NCBI GenBank assembly: GCA_964605665.1
Contig: CAZSDP010000002.1
Coordinates: 186,001-250,000, forward strand
Reading direction: 5' to 3'
DNA: 64,000 nucleotides
DNA from: CAZSDP01 sp964605665
Lineage (GTDB): Bacteria > Planctomycetota > UBA8108 > UBA1146
The first letter of the stretch is position 1; each line of letters starts with the position of its first letter. Below are positions 37,501 through 46,977 of this stretch, one piece after another. A program made the position numbers and the translations under genes. Under the pieces are notes generated by a model. It saw nothing but the letters and a program-made list of their open reading frames with translations. It searched no databases and was not told where the DNA came from.

Positions 37501-38761
37501 CCGCGGTGGCCAGAATGCCTGGGGTCGATGAATAGAAATCCTGGCAGGCCATATCTGGTGCCGCATCTCCATTGCATGCTTCTTCAACGAGAGCACCGCA
37601 GGTGCCGCTGTAGACCAGCGTGTCAGTGTCAAATCCGGCGGGATCGCAGGTGCTCACGGTCAGAACGCCGGTGACATCCGGAGTGAACGAGAGCCAGACA
37701 TCGGCGGCGAATGCCCCAGAAGCGGCGCAGGCGATACTTGGACCGGGGTCTGCACCGGTCGTCGCCCCGCTCGAGTCGATGGCAGTGGTAAAGGTACCGA
37801 ATCCTGAGCCAGCCACGATCTCTGCATCCACACACTCATCATTTGCCGCGATGGCGGAGCAGGAGATGTCTAGCGTGATCGGGCCTGCGCCACCATTCCA
37901 ACCGGATGCTCGGACCCAGTAGGTGGTCCCAGAAGTGACCGTGAGGCTAATCAAGCTCAAGAAGCCGGCGCCGCCGTCATCGTCACAAGCGAGGACGGTG
38001 CCACCGCAGGCGTCCAAGACCTCTAGGATGGTGTCACCACCAGGTCCAGAAGTCGTTTCGATGGTCGCAATTCCGGAGCAACCGGCCGTATATGCGAGCC
38101 AGACATCGGGAGCGGGGAGTCCACAGCTCGAAGTGGTTGCGCCGGTCGTTGCAGTCGATGAGTCGACCGCGATACCCATCGCTTCACCTGTGGCTGTTGC
38201 CGTGGCGCACTCGTCATTGGCTGGGGGCAGGCATGCTGCATCCATCGCGCAGTCGGGGTCATCGCAATCGGCGAGCATGTCGCCGTCGTTGTCGATGCCG
38301 TCAGCGCAATCTTCCGCTGCGAGTGCAGCGCAAGAAATGTCGAGGGTGATCGCGCCTGCGCCACCATTCCAACCGGAGGCGCGCACGAAGTAAGTGGTTC
38401 CTGAGGTGACCGAGAGGTTGATCAAGCTCAAGAAGCCGACGCCGCCGTCATCGTCACAGGCGATTACGGTTCCACCACAGGCATCCAGGACTTCCAGGAC
38501 GGTGTCACCACCAGGACCGGAGGTTGTTTCGATGGTAGCAGTCCCGGTACAACTCGCGGTATATGCGAGCCAAACATCGGGAGCAGGCAATCCGCAACTT
38601 GCAGTTACTGCGTCGGTCGTTGCCGCAGTCGTATCAAGTGCGATTCCCATCGCTTCGCCAGTGGCAGTTGCAGTGGCACACTCGTCCTGTGCGGATGAGG
38701 CCCCTACGAACAAGCCAAGAAAGAGCCCGGTGAGGGCTATCGACTTCATGCAAGTGCTCAT
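34514..38761 (-). CDS. Giant secreted PPC-like / lamin-tail / PKD / dockerin protein, paralog B
   Basis: 1415 residues from the ATG at 38761 (AAGGT seven bases upstream). The signal peptide reads A-L-T-G-L-F-L-G-L-F-V-G-A-S-S-A and then Q-D-E-C. The layout matches paralog A: three PPC-like domains, a T-F-L-T-Q-N domain, a fourth PPC-like domain, a lamin-tail domain, two PPC-like domains, PKD, and a dockerin-like pair (D-C-D-L-S-G-M-A-D-V-G-D and D-V-N-G-D-G-L-L-D-L-G-D). Acidic, Cys-rich linkers of the form D-G-I-D-N-D-G-D-M-L-A-D-C follow the early PPC domains and probably bind calcium. Its first ~265 codons are identical in DNA to paralog C (37929-38731). A surface-bound or secreted structural role is likely; no catalytic motif is seen. 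Confidence 0.9.
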   Translation of the reverse strand: MSTCMKSIALTGLFLGLFVGASSAQDECATATATGEAMGIALDTTAATTDAVTASCGLPAPDVWLAYTASCTGTATIETTSGPGGDTVLEVLDACGGTVIACDDDGGVGFLSLINLSVTSGTTYFVRASGWNGGAGAITLDISCAALAAEDCADGIDNDGDMLADCDDPDCAMDAACLPPANDECATATATGEAMGIAVDSSTATTGATTSSCGLPAPDVWLAYTAGCSGIATIETTSGPGGDTILEVLDACGGTVLACDDDGGAGFLSLISLTVTSGTTYWVRASGWNGGAGPITLDISCSAIAANDECVDAEIVAGSGFGTFTTAIDSSGATTGADPGPSIACAASGAFAADVWLSFTPDVTGVLTVSTCDPAGFDTDTLVYSGTCGALVEEACNGDAAPDMACQDFYSSTPGILATAGIEYLIRIGGWGAAESGPNTVAITMGPVPAEDCANGADDDFDGATDCLDTDCTMDPICMVCPTFLTQNIDPVTIDAAVPACAASAADQTDNSYYRSFDTSTLFCPDGVRVTGVEFGVAFSTSVSGMGQPGAVRLWFDLDGGSPDTGMTLIHEEILTIADGAARLETITLSTPAVFVKDATVVAEVFIADSFFSGTGDVIRLGANGAGDTVPAFLTGAPCGLVFTPITGGPIINLIVDDQGGGLNGDSCTFAFPVSEGANPFDTTDFTDSADPTDCPMGSGVGGFHNDGWFVYTSPSSGQLIIDTCDAMSYDTDLGAYSGTCGALTNLGCSGDVNTPGCQLFDSSLTVSVGEGETIYIRVGGWGPGDEGIGTLNLELIPDLPQFSEIRFDQLGADNDEFIEIAGTVQSLDGFSIIAIGDDAGGSSGVIESVTDLTGGALGASHFFVIAKSTFSLGMADLTDDMLNLENSDNLTLYLVEGFTGALGDDLDTDDDGTLDAEPWTQVADCVSIIETPGSGDLVYCSTQVGPDGNFPPSQIERCPDELGVFVIGEADATLLLDTPGAANICLTPPPNDECGGALTITDGINTFWSATATDSADAAPTGCTNFFGQIAQDVWFTYTASGDGTLTIDTSGSEFDTDAALYDGSCGALNLLACDGDGGGVNFSSLVSAPVTAGTEYLLRVGGWQVGEAGNGLLTVSFVAAGDECDNALPAVDGLNPFDTTPYTNSADASDASQCTGTFLGELISDGWWTYTPSIDGTMDVTTVGLTAVDTDLVIYEGACGALTQIACNGDAGPLQSEVLGLPVTAGTTYTIRIGGWGDGEIGTGEFEIAVIPIAVSPTASFSISPLQAIAPLEATLIDASDNGMDAGATIEINWGDMTTDSGLAPGSTAMHTYGPGTYTVAVTVSNSFGSDTAMSMPIEAIAMGDCDLSGMADVGDAVALAEYLFSGGAAPACPGACDVNGDGLLDLGDVVYTLLWLFSSGSAPVQPAPNSGC
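37929..38731. repeat. 803-bp block identical to 42817-43619
   Basis: Direct comparison shows no difference over 803 bases. The first mismatches are at 37928/42816 on the left and 38732/43620 on the right. It covers most of the signal peptide, PPC-like domain 1, the calcium-type linker and nearly all of domain 2. Outside the block the two genes are clearly diverged, so this is recent gene conversion or duplication. Confidence 0.93.
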
Positions 38762-39424
38762 TGAACTAACCTTCCTCGTTCCCTACGTCACTCATGATGC
38801 GGCGAACAACGCCTGCAGTCACATTTGAAGAGCTTAGTTGACTCCACGATTGAATGGGTGGCGATGACACCTCTCCAGTCAATTGCAGAGATTGACGGCG
38901 CAAGCGTTCATGCAAACGAGCTTGCTTTTCGCATGCGCCGGCTCGTGGATCCTGCTATCACCCCCAAACGATGAGGGGTGAATGCCCAAAGCACGTTCGG
39001 AGTGAAGGGCAATCCTGCGCAATTCCACGAGTCGAATCTTGATTCTCGATTTACCAAAAACAGCCGAAAGGCGGGTTTGCTTAATGCTCTGCATCGCTCG
39101 ATCGCTATAGACGGGAGAGCGATCGAGATACCCCACTTGCAGCAGCTACCGCCATGATCTGCTGCCTGCGTTTACGTCATTCCTGTAAGTAATTGGCGGT
39201 AAACCTCTGTTTATTTAGCCCCCCGTATCATACCCATTTATGAGATCCGCTGAAAGATCGAGTCTCTGTCGAATTGTCCTATTAAGAGAGCTCCGATTTG
39301 AAAGTCCGCTCAGTTCTAATTCGGGGGAGAATGACCAGAGCAAGATAATTCCGTGATCATCCCAAGAGCCCTCAGTTCTTTGGAAGCAGGGCACTGTGAT
39401 CAGGCTCGTCATTGACTTGAGAAG
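38762..39424. other. Intergenic stretch between paralogs B and C
   Basis: About 660 bases with no supported gene; an 85-codon minus-strand frame (38879-39136) lacks any recognisable feature. It should contain the promoter of paralog B. A 10-bp inverted repeat lies at 39097-39127. Confidence 0.5.
39097..39127. repeat. 10-bp inverted repeat upstream of paralog B
   Basis: CTCGATCGCT at 39097-39106 and its exact complement at 39118-39127, with an 11-base spacer and no T-run. It is about 340 bases before the start of paralog B and could be an operator or a transcript hairpin. Confidence 0.3.
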
Positions 39425-39470
39425 ACGAAAAAGAGCGAAGGCTCGGGGGATTCCTCCCTCGAGCCTTCGC
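39425..39470 (-). terminator. Terminator of paralog C
   Basis: The arm GCGAAGGCTCGAGGGAGG (minus strand, from 39470) pairs with CCCCCGAGCCTTCGC, ending at 39435, then TCTTTTTCG. The stem closely resembles the terminator of paralog B, so the terminator appears to have been copied along with the gene. Confidence 0.85.
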
Positions 39471-39518
39471 TAAGTTCATGGTGAAGAAGAAGACTCCCTC
39501 ACCACTGTCGATTGTGAT

Positions 39519-42500
39519 TTAGCAGCCACTATTCGGTGCTGGCTGGACCGGAGCGGCCCCACCAGAGAACTGGAACAGCAACGAGTAAACCACGTCAGCG
39601 AGATCGAGCACGCCGTCACCATTGACGTCACATGCAGCAGCGCAAGCTGGCGCCATGCCGCCACTGAAGAGCCACTGTGCTAGACCGATCGCGTCTCCAA
39701 CGTCGACGCCACCGGACAGATCGCAGTCACCCATGGCAATCGCTTCGATTGTCATGCTCGTCGCCGTGTCCGATCCGATCAAGTTCGTGATCGTCACGCT
39801 GGCGGTGTAGGTTCCTGCGGCGTAGGTGTGCATCGTGGTTGATCCCGGGGCAAGGCCCATATCGGAGGTCATGTCACCCCAGTCGATATCGATGGTTGCG
39901 CCGCCGTCCATACCATTGTCGGAGGCGTCGATCAGCGTCGCTTCGAGAGGCGCAATCGCTTGCAACGGCGAAATGGTGAAGGAAGCGGTCGGTGCGACAG
40001 CCGCGGGAGTGAAGGTGATTTCAAAATCACCAACTCCACTTGAGTCGGAACCCCAACCACCAAGACGGATCAAGTAGTTCTCTCCTGCGGTGACCGGTAC
40101 ACCCATAATCTCGGACTGAAGCGGACCGGCGTCACCGTTACAGGCGAGCTGAGTCAGCATCGTGCAATCGGTACCCTCATAGAGGACCAGATCAGTGTCA
40201 TGCATCGTCAGGCCGACCGTTGAGACGTCGATCGTACCGTCCAGCGTGGGTGAGTAGCTCCACCAGCCGTCATTCGAGATTTCACCCAAGAATGTGCCGG
40301 CACATTGAGTGTCGTCAGCAACGTCTGCGCTGGTCGTGTTGAGCGTGGTGTCGTACGCGTTGAGACCTTCCATTGCGGGGAGTGCGGTATCACACTCGTC
40401 TCCCGCAACTGAGAAGCTGACGTTTATCAGGCCGGCTCCGGCCTCGCCAACTCCCCAACCACCACAGCGAATGATGTAGGTCGTTCCCGCGGTCACATTG
40501 GCAGTCAAGAGCGATGGGAAGAGGGGGCCACCACCGCCACCGTCGCCGTCGCAACCGAGGAGATTCAGCGACATGCAATCTCCGTCGTAAAGCGCGACGT
40601 CGGTGTCGAACTCACTACCGGCGGTAGCGAGCGTGACAGTTCCATCTCCCGGGGAGGTCCAGGTGAACCACGCATCTTGCAGCATCTGACCGAAGCTGTT
40701 GGTGCAGGCTGGCATACCAATCGTGCCTGGACTCGGATCCATGCTGGTTGTTGCCGAACCGGTCCAGATGACGTTGTCACCCAAGGACAGCTCAGTTGCG
40801 CCAGCGCACTCGTCATTGGGCTGTGGCGTCAAGCAGGAGTTCTCTGCACCCGGCGTGTCGTTCATCAAGTCTGCGAACAAACCGATCGAGAAGGGGCCGC
40901 TGCTGTCAGGGCAACGCTCGGCGTGTGCAGGCACGAATGATCCATCTGGACCAACAGTGGTACTGCAGTAGATGTAGTCACCACTGGCAGGAATATCGAA
41001 ATTCTCGACCAGGGCGACACAATCGAGCACGGCAGTCCAAGGCTCGATGTCAAGGACTCCGTCATCGTCAGTATCGAGATCAGTTTGCAGCGGCGCTCCG
41101 ATATCGTCGTAGTCACTGACGAGCAGATGCGTCACGTTATCGCCATTTTCGAATCCGAGAGTGGCGGTCAAATCAGCCACGCCGATGCTGAAGCTTGCTT
41201 CTGCCACGACGAAGTAGGTGCTCGCTCCGATGGAGCTTCCGGTCAAGTCGACGATCGACTCGACGACTCCCGAACCACCAGCACCGTCTCCGATCGTGAT
41301 GAGCCACATGCCGTCGAGAGACTGGGGTGCTCCAGACAGTTCGACGTACTCGTCGTTATCAGCTCCGGCTTGGTCGATACGGATTTCGTTGATGACCGGC
41401 GGGTCTGGCGAGAAGGTGATGTCCAAATCGCCGCTTCCGACGTCGCCAGAACCAAAGCCGCCTACGCGAATGTAGTAGGTGGTATTGGCTGCAACTGCAG
41501 AGCTCACTTCGCTCGTGAAGCCGGAGCAACCAGAGGAGTCATCGTTGAAGTCGAGGCAATTCAATGCCCCGCAGCTACCGTCGTACATCGCGAGCTTGGT
41601 GTCGTAGTTTGCGGAGTTGCAGGTGGACGCGGTGAGCGTTCCACCAAAGGCGCCTGTTGTATAGGCAAGCCAGACGTCGTTGTTCAGGCTCGAGGTTGAG
41701 CAGCCATTATCGTCGGCACTCGCAGTTGCACCCGTCGTATCGAATGGGTTCAACCCGTCGGCGGCCGCAGTCGCACTGACGCACTCGTCACCCTCAAGAT
41801 CGAAGCTCAAAGTGATGTTACCGGTACCGAATCCTGTGCTGGAGAACGCGCCGACAGAGATGTAGTACGTTCCTGCCATGAGAGCCGTGGATAGCTGCGA
41901 AGTGAAGCCTCCGCAACCGGGTCCGTCGTCATTTTGGGCGACACAGGTATTGGTGTTGCAATCGGTGAAGATCGCCAGACGCGTATCGAAATCAGCATCG
42001 TCACAGGTGCTGATCGTGATCGTACCGTTGCCACCAGCGGTGAACTCGTACCAAAGGTCATTGCGGATCGTTGAAGTGGAGCAGCCGTTCATCGGCGTAT
42101 CTGTCGTCGCTGCCGTGGTATCGAACGGAGTCACGCCGACAGAAATGGGGACCGCACCAACACAGTTGTCGGGGGTCAGGCAAGCTGCATCCATGGCGCA
42201 ATCCGGGTCGCTGCAATCAACGAAACCGTCGGCGTCATTGTCGGTGCCATCGACGCAGTCTTCGACTGCGGCGGGGGTCAGGGTAATGTCGACCGAAATC
42301 GCTCCTGTGCCACCATTCCAACCGGAGAGGCGGATCGCATACGTCGATCCGAGGGAGACTGGTACGTCGAGCGTGCTCAAGAAGCCGGTACCACCATCGT
42401 CGTCACATCCGAGGGACATGCCGCCACAAGCGTCTAGGACTTCTAGGATCGTGTCACCACCAGGTCCTGCGGTGGTTGTGATCGTCGCCAGGCCGTTGTC

Positions 42501-43649
42501 ACTCGGAGTGTACTCGAGCCAGACGTCGGGAGCAGGGAGACCACAGCTGAAAGTACCATCGACGGTGCCATTGGTGGAATCGAGCATGATTCCAACCGCT
42601 TCACCAGTCGGTGTCGCATTTGCGCAGTCGTCGTTGGCGGGAGGCAGGCAAGCTGCATCCATCGCGCAGTCGGGGTCATCGCAATCTGCGAGCATGTCGC
42701 CGTCGTTGTCGATGCCGTCAGCGCAATCTTCCATAGCGATTGCGGCGCAAGAAATGTCGAGGGAGATCGGGCCTGCGCCACCATTCCAACCAGATGCTCG
42801 GACCCAGTAGGTGGTTCCAGAAGTGACCGTGAGGCTAATCAAGCTCAAGAAGCCGGCGCCGCCGTCATCGTCACAAGCGAGGACGGTGCCACCGCAGGCG
42901 TCCAAGACCTCTAGGATGGTGTCACCACCAGGTCCAGAAGTCGTTTCGATGGTCGCAATTCCGGAGCAACCGGCCGTATATGCGAGCCAGACATCGGGAG
43001 CGGGGAGTCCACAGCTCGAAGTGGTTGCGCCGGTCGTTGCAGTCGATGAGTCGACCGCGATACCCATCGCTTCACCTGTGGCTGTTGCCGTGGCGCACTC
43101 GTCATTGGCTGGGGGCAGGCATGCTGCATCCATCGCGCAGTCGGGGTCATCGCAATCGGCGAGCATGTCGCCGTCGTTGTCGATGCCGTCAGCGCAATCT
43201 TCCGCTGCGAGTGCAGCGCAAGAAATGTCGAGGGTGATCGCGCCTGCGCCACCATTCCAACCGGAGGCGCGCACGAAGTAAGTGGTTCCTGAGGTGACCG
43301 AGAGGTTGATCAAGCTCAAGAAGCCGACGCCGCCGTCATCGTCACAGGCGATTACGGTTCCACCACAGGCATCCAGGACTTCCAGGACGGTGTCACCACC
43401 AGGACCGGAGGTTGTTTCGATGGTAGCAGTCCCGGTACAACTCGCGGTATATGCGAGCCAAACATCGGGAGCAGGCAATCCGCAACTTGCAGTTACTGCG
43501 TCGGTCGTTGCCGCAGTCGTATCAAGTGCGATTCCCATCGCTTCGCCAGTGGCAGTTGCAGTGGCACACTCGTCCTGTGCGGATGAGGCCCCTACGAACA
43601 AGCCAAGAAAGAGCCCGGTTAGGGCCAACAATTTACACCGATTTAGCAT
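39519..43649 (-). CDS. Giant secreted PPC-like / lamin-tail / PKD / dockerin protein, paralog C
   Basis: 1376 residues from the ATG at 43649 (AAGGTG six bases upstream); the frame is open 20 codons further but without a better start. The signal peptide is the same as in paralog B. It has seven PPC-like domains: three at the start with D-G-I-D-N-D-G-D linkers, two more (around S-T-S-T-I-R-N-D-L-W-Y-E-F and S-L-N-N-D-V-W-L-A-Y), then a lamin-tail domain, two further PPC-like domains, PKD and a dockerin-like pair (D-C-D-L-S-G-G-V-D-V-G-D and D-V-N-G-D-G-V-L-D-L-A-D). It lacks the T-F-L-T-Q-N domain of A and B and has an extra PPC-like domain instead. The first ~270 codons are identical in DNA to paralog B. 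Confidence 0.9.
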   Translation of the reverse strand: MLNRCKLLALTGLFLGLFVGASSAQDECATATATGEAMGIALDTTAATTDAVTASCGLPAPDVWLAYTASCTGTATIETTSGPGGDTVLEVLDACGGTVIACDDDGGVGFLSLINLSVTSGTTYFVRASGWNGGAGAITLDISCAALAAEDCADGIDNDGDMLADCDDPDCAMDAACLPPANDECATATATGEAMGIAVDSSTATTGATTSSCGLPAPDVWLAYTAGCSGIATIETTSGPGGDTILEVLDACGGTVLACDDDGGAGFLSLISLTVTSGTTYWVRASGWNGGAGPISLDISCAAIAMEDCADGIDNDGDMLADCDDPDCAMDAACLPPANDDCANATPTGEAVGIMLDSTNGTVDGTFSCGLPAPDVWLEYTPSDNGLATITTTAGPGGDTILEVLDACGGMSLGCDDDGGTGFLSTLDVPVSLGSTYAIRLSGWNGGTGAISVDITLTPAAVEDCVDGTDNDADGFVDCSDPDCAMDAACLTPDNCVGAVPISVGVTPFDTTAATTDTPMNGCSTSTIRNDLWYEFTAGGNGTITISTCDDADFDTRLAIFTDCNTNTCVAQNDDGPGCGGFTSQLSTALMAGTYYISVGAFSSTGFGTGNITLSFDLEGDECVSATAAADGLNPFDTTGATASADDNGCSTSSLNNDVWLAYTTGAFGGTLTASTCNSANYDTKLAMYDGSCGALNCLDFNDDSSGCSGFTSEVSSAVAANTTYYIRVGGFGSGDVGSGDLDITFSPDPPVINEIRIDQAGADNDEYVELSGAPQSLDGMWLITIGDGAGGSGVVESIVDLTGSSIGASTYFVVAEASFSIGVADLTATLGFENGDNVTHLLVSDYDDIGAPLQTDLDTDDDGVLDIEPWTAVLDCVALVENFDIPASGDYIYCSTTVGPDGSFVPAHAERCPDSSGPFSIGLFADLMNDTPGAENSCLTPQPNDECAGATELSLGDNVIWTGSATTSMDPSPGTIGMPACTNSFGQMLQDAWFTWTSPGDGTVTLATAGSEFDTDVALYDGDCMSLNLLGCDGDGGGGGPLFPSLLTANVTAGTTYIIRCGGWGVGEAGAGLINVSFSVAGDECDTALPAMEGLNAYDTTLNTTSADVADDTQCAGTFLGEISNDGWWSYSPTLDGTIDVSTVGLTMHDTDLVLYEGTDCTMLTQLACNGDAGPLQSEIMGVPVTAGENYLIRLGGWGSDSSGVGDFEITFTPAAVAPTASFTISPLQAIAPLEATLIDASDNGMDGGATIDIDWGDMTSDMGLAPGSTTMHTYAAGTYTASVTITNLIGSDTATSMTIEAIAMGDCDLSGGVDVGDAIGLAQWLFSGGMAPACAAACDVNGDGVLDLADVVYSLLFQFSGGAAPVQPAPNSGC
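42817..43619. repeat. 803-bp block identical to 37929-38731
   Basis: Second copy of the block described at 37929-38731, at a constant offset of 4888 bases and in the same orientation. Such exact direct repeats can recombine and also trouble short-read assembly. Confidence 0.93.
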
Positions 43650-44615
43650 GGAGTTCACCTTCCCCATTCTCGGGTGACCGAATCTCAGCCGCAGGGGACA
43701 CACCCCCAAACGAATAGATCAAAGAGTCAGTCTTTGCCCACGATTCAGAGTTACTTTAGTAATGCGTTGCGCCAGCAGATCGAGGGAACCCTCGATCAAG
43801 TTTGCACACCGCCCAACTGACTAAACAAATCGTCTATTTTTTCAGAACCCAATTCAAAAGGCGCAGCATACGAATACTCAATACGGGAACTTACCTGTGG
43901 GCAATACCCCCCACAATCCCAATCTCCTCACAGTGCATTCGGCTTAAGCGCCCAAAAAATCTCGCGCAGCCAAGGCGAGAATCAGACCATCAGATCGGCC
44001 GCTAGCATACTGTCAGCGCATCTGCCTGGCAAGCCCCGCCATTCAACTAGGGGGGCAGCGCCATTGATTCGCTAGACTTCCTATACGTCTTGTTGCGAAG
44101 CGTCGGAAGTTGATCGTAGTTTAAAGTCTCACAGACACTCTTGCCCAAAGACTTTAATGCAATGATCAACTCTTCAAGACCTGGCCGTCTCGTCGACCCG
44201 CGCGAGACATCGGCGGGAAGACAGGTTCAGTGGACCGGCTTCCCCCATCTCCCACCGATGTCCCCCGAGGGCCACGCTGGCTGGGTCGAAACGCAATGGT
44301 TCTACGAGTTACGGAGAACGGTTCACAGAAGGTGTGACCTCCCTAGAAGTGTTGGAAGGTCGTGCCAAGGGTGAATTGAACCCCCAAAAAATCGCATAGA
44401 GAACGCAGTGTTCATAGTCGAGAACCATCGTTCGCATCGCTGATGATAGTGCAAGCGGGAGAACTGACTACCCTCCGCTTACCTCAGGCGACCGTCTCAA
44501 TTTCCTGAGTGGTCGGCAAGAAAGTCACAACCGCTGAAATTGTTCGTCGCGGTTCGTGACATGCCGGCGCGTTCGTTGAAACGGTCGCTGATGCACGAAG
44601 CTAGATGTCGATTGA
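43650..44615. other. Intergenic stretch, no gene seen
   Basis: Nearly 1 kb between paralog C and the transketolase gene. Short frames (43802-44005, 44141-44374) have no domain or ribosome binding site. It should hold the promoter of paralog C and the end of the transketolase transcript. Confidence 0.5.
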
Positions 44616-46571
44616 TCAGGAACGGATCGCTACCGGATTCCCGGCGAACTCCCTGACGCGACGTTCGATCGAATCGCTGTCTATTTTCGCTGCACGATAG
44701 ACGTCCTCCGCAGTTCCTGAAGGAGAATAAGATTCGACTCCAAGACGAAGGTGAGGCATCGCGTGTCCTTGGGCGAAGAGAGCCTCTGCGAGACAACAAC
44801 CAAGACCGGTTTTGATGGAGTGATCTTCGACGGTAGCGATCCAGGGGTGACTCGAAAGTTCCTCTAAGAATGAGGCTGAGATGTTTCCAGGGGTGGCAAG
44901 GTGCGCGAAAGCGACGTCCAGACCATCCGAGCGCAGTTTTTCTACTGCAGCCAATGCTCTTCCGGTGGGGGTTCCCATCGCAACGACGACGCCGCCTCCT
45001 CCTTGGCGAATCCAGTCGCCCTTTCCAATCTCGAATTGATAGTCGCCTCCGAAGAAGGGCTGACCTTCATCGTCGGTGATCACGTCGAGCTTCGATCGGC
45101 CCATACCTAGGAAGAACATCCCGGGATGCGTGGCGAGAAAACGGAGAGCCCGATCGGTTTGGTTCGGATCGGCGGGAACGATGATCTGCATGCCAAAGAG
45201 GTTTCGCAAGACCCCCACATAGTCGATCGACTGATGGGTCTTCCCATCTTCACCGACATCGAGCCCGATATGAGTGCAGATCAGTTTGAGCGATCCATGA
45301 TTAATGTCTGTGAGGCGATGCTGATTGTAGGTCTCAGCAATCCCAAAGACCCCGAAGTCAGCGAAGAAGGTGGCGATCCCTTCCGCGCTCAATGCTCCTG
45401 CACAAGCGGCGGTATGATGCTCCTGGATTCCTGCTTCAAAAAACCGATCACGATGTGCGCTGTGAAACGCCTCAACTTTGACGGAACCTTCCAAGTCGCA
45501 ATCGAAGACCGCCATCGCTGGGCCATTACCTTGAGTGGAATTTGCTGCAGCGACACTGGCGAGGGCTTTTCCAAACGCACCTCGGTTGTCAGACTTTTGA
45601 CCAACCTCGTATGTGATCGGCTCTCCTGGCAGGAGATTCGGCTCTCGTTGAGGTAGCTTGGGAAGACTCGAAGGGCGACGTTCTGCTCGCAGTTGTCGCA
45701 GAGGTTCCATATCCCAGAGGCTTCGGTCTCCACCGAGTTCCTCAACCGCTAACTCGTATTCGTCTGGTTTGAGTGCTCGACCGTGGAAGTCGGCGCGGTT
45801 CTCCATGAAGGAGACCCCTTTACCCATGATCGTATTTGCAATGACGACGTGAGGTGCGGAAGAGTCGAGAGCAGCATTGCGCATCGCGGAGTGAATCTCC
45901 GGCAGATTGTGGCCATCGATCTCGACGACCTTCCAGCCATCGGAGGCCCAACCAGCAGCGATATCTTGCGGCATGATTTCGTCGCAGTCGCCGCCGATCT
46001 GAAGTCGATTTCGATCGATGACTGCAGTGACCTCATGGAGGCCGTACTTCATAATGAAGCGACGGGCTTCCGCGATTTGTCCCTTCTGTTGCTCTCCATC
46101 ACCCATCGGAACATAGACTCTGCAGGGGTGTTGATTCAGTCTTGCGCCGAGAGCCATTCCAGAGGCGGCGGAAAGACCCTGACCGAGGTTTCCTGTTGTC
46201 CACTCCACTCCCGGTACTTCGCGCTCGATGTGTCCTTCGAAGAAGTTACCGGTGCGACGAAAACTGGAGACCGCTTCCATCCGATCGAAGAAACCGAGTT
46301 GAGCGAGGACCGAGTAAACGCCAGGGGAAGTGTGCCCATGACTGACCACGACTCGATCTCTCGACGCCATCCATGGATCTTGCGGATCGACATTCGCATG
46401 CGCCCATATCCAGAGATAGAGGTCGAGGCTGGAGAGAGAACCACCCGGGTGACCGGAGTTTGCTAGATGGGTCATCTGCAGGATGTCACGAAGGCACTCG
46501 CGTCGCGCGTTTTCATGCCAAGCGATGTAATCCGATGAGAGCTCGGTTGCGGCGAGATCAAAGCGTGCCAT
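44616..46571 (-). CDS. tkt: Transketolase
   Basis: 651 residues from the ATG at 46571 (AAGGA seven bases upstream). It is a thiamine-diphosphate enzyme that moves two-carbon ketol units between sugar phosphates in the pentose phosphate pathway. Visible are the N-terminal substrate motif S-G-H-P-G-G-S-L, the ThDP/metal motif starting G-D-G-E-Q-Q-K-G and ending in D-R-N, and the pyrimidine-binding domain with the catalytic Glu in F-E-A-G-I-Q-E-H-H. The C-terminal domain reads A-T-V-E-D-H-S-I-K-T-G-L-G. The form recalls archaeal-type transketolases fused into one chain rather than the E. coli type. Deoxyxylulose-phosphate synthase is less likely given length and motifs. Confidence 0.9.
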   Translation of the reverse strand: MARFDLAATELSSDYIAWHENARRECLRDILQMTHLANSGHPGGSLSSLDLYLWIWAHANVDPQDPWMASRDRVVVSHGHTSPGVYSVLAQLGFFDRMEAVSSFRRTGNFFEGHIEREVPGVEWTTGNLGQGLSAASGMALGARLNQHPCRVYVPMGDGEQQKGQIAEARRFIMKYGLHEVTAVIDRNRLQIGGDCDEIMPQDIAAGWASDGWKVVEIDGHNLPEIHSAMRNAALDSSAPHVVIANTIMGKGVSFMENRADFHGRALKPDEYELAVEELGGDRSLWDMEPLRQLRAERRPSSLPKLPQREPNLLPGEPITYEVGQKSDNRGAFGKALASVAAANSTQGNGPAMAVFDCDLEGSVKVEAFHSAHRDRFFEAGIQEHHTAACAGALSAEGIATFFADFGVFGIAETYNQHRLTDINHGSLKLICTHIGLDVGEDGKTHQSIDYVGVLRNLFGMQIIVPADPNQTDRALRFLATHPGMFFLGMGRSKLDVITDDEGQPFFGGDYQFEIGKGDWIRQGGGGVVVAMGTPTGRALAAVEKLRSDGLDVAFAHLATPGNISASFLEELSSHPWIATVEDHSIKTGLGCCLAEALFAQGHAMPHLRLGVESYSPSGTAEDVYRAAKIDSDSIERRVREFAGNPVAIRS

Positions 46572-46977
46572 CAGTTTGTCCTTCCCCCAGTCCAGGCGAA
46601 CTCGTGGCCCTTTTTTGAGCCGGACGCCTGGAGATTCGCGACACCCCATCGAGCCGAGAGCTGGGCGCGCGTCCCCCTAATGTTGAGACCAACTTGTTCG
46701 AAGCGAGACAATCGAGAAGACTCCGGACTCGGTCGGCGGTAGAGACCCGGTTTTGGATCTCTCACCTCTGGTCAGATCTGAAGCGAATTCCCTGAAATTT
46801 GCCGCGGTCAACCCCCGTTGACCGGCTTCCAAGTTCCTCGGCTCATTGTTTTGAAGCCGATTTGACGCCTGCGCGTCATCCTGAGGAATTCCCGCCCTCC
46901 GTTCGAAGAGTGGGCGTACGATAGGGAGCCTCGGCAAGGGCATCAAGGCGACCAAGGAAACGGAGTCGAAACCAGCG
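46572..46977. other. Divergent promoter region
   Basis: About 400 bases between the transketolase (minus) and the dehydratase (plus). No gene or clear regulatory motif was recognised. Confidence 0.45.
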
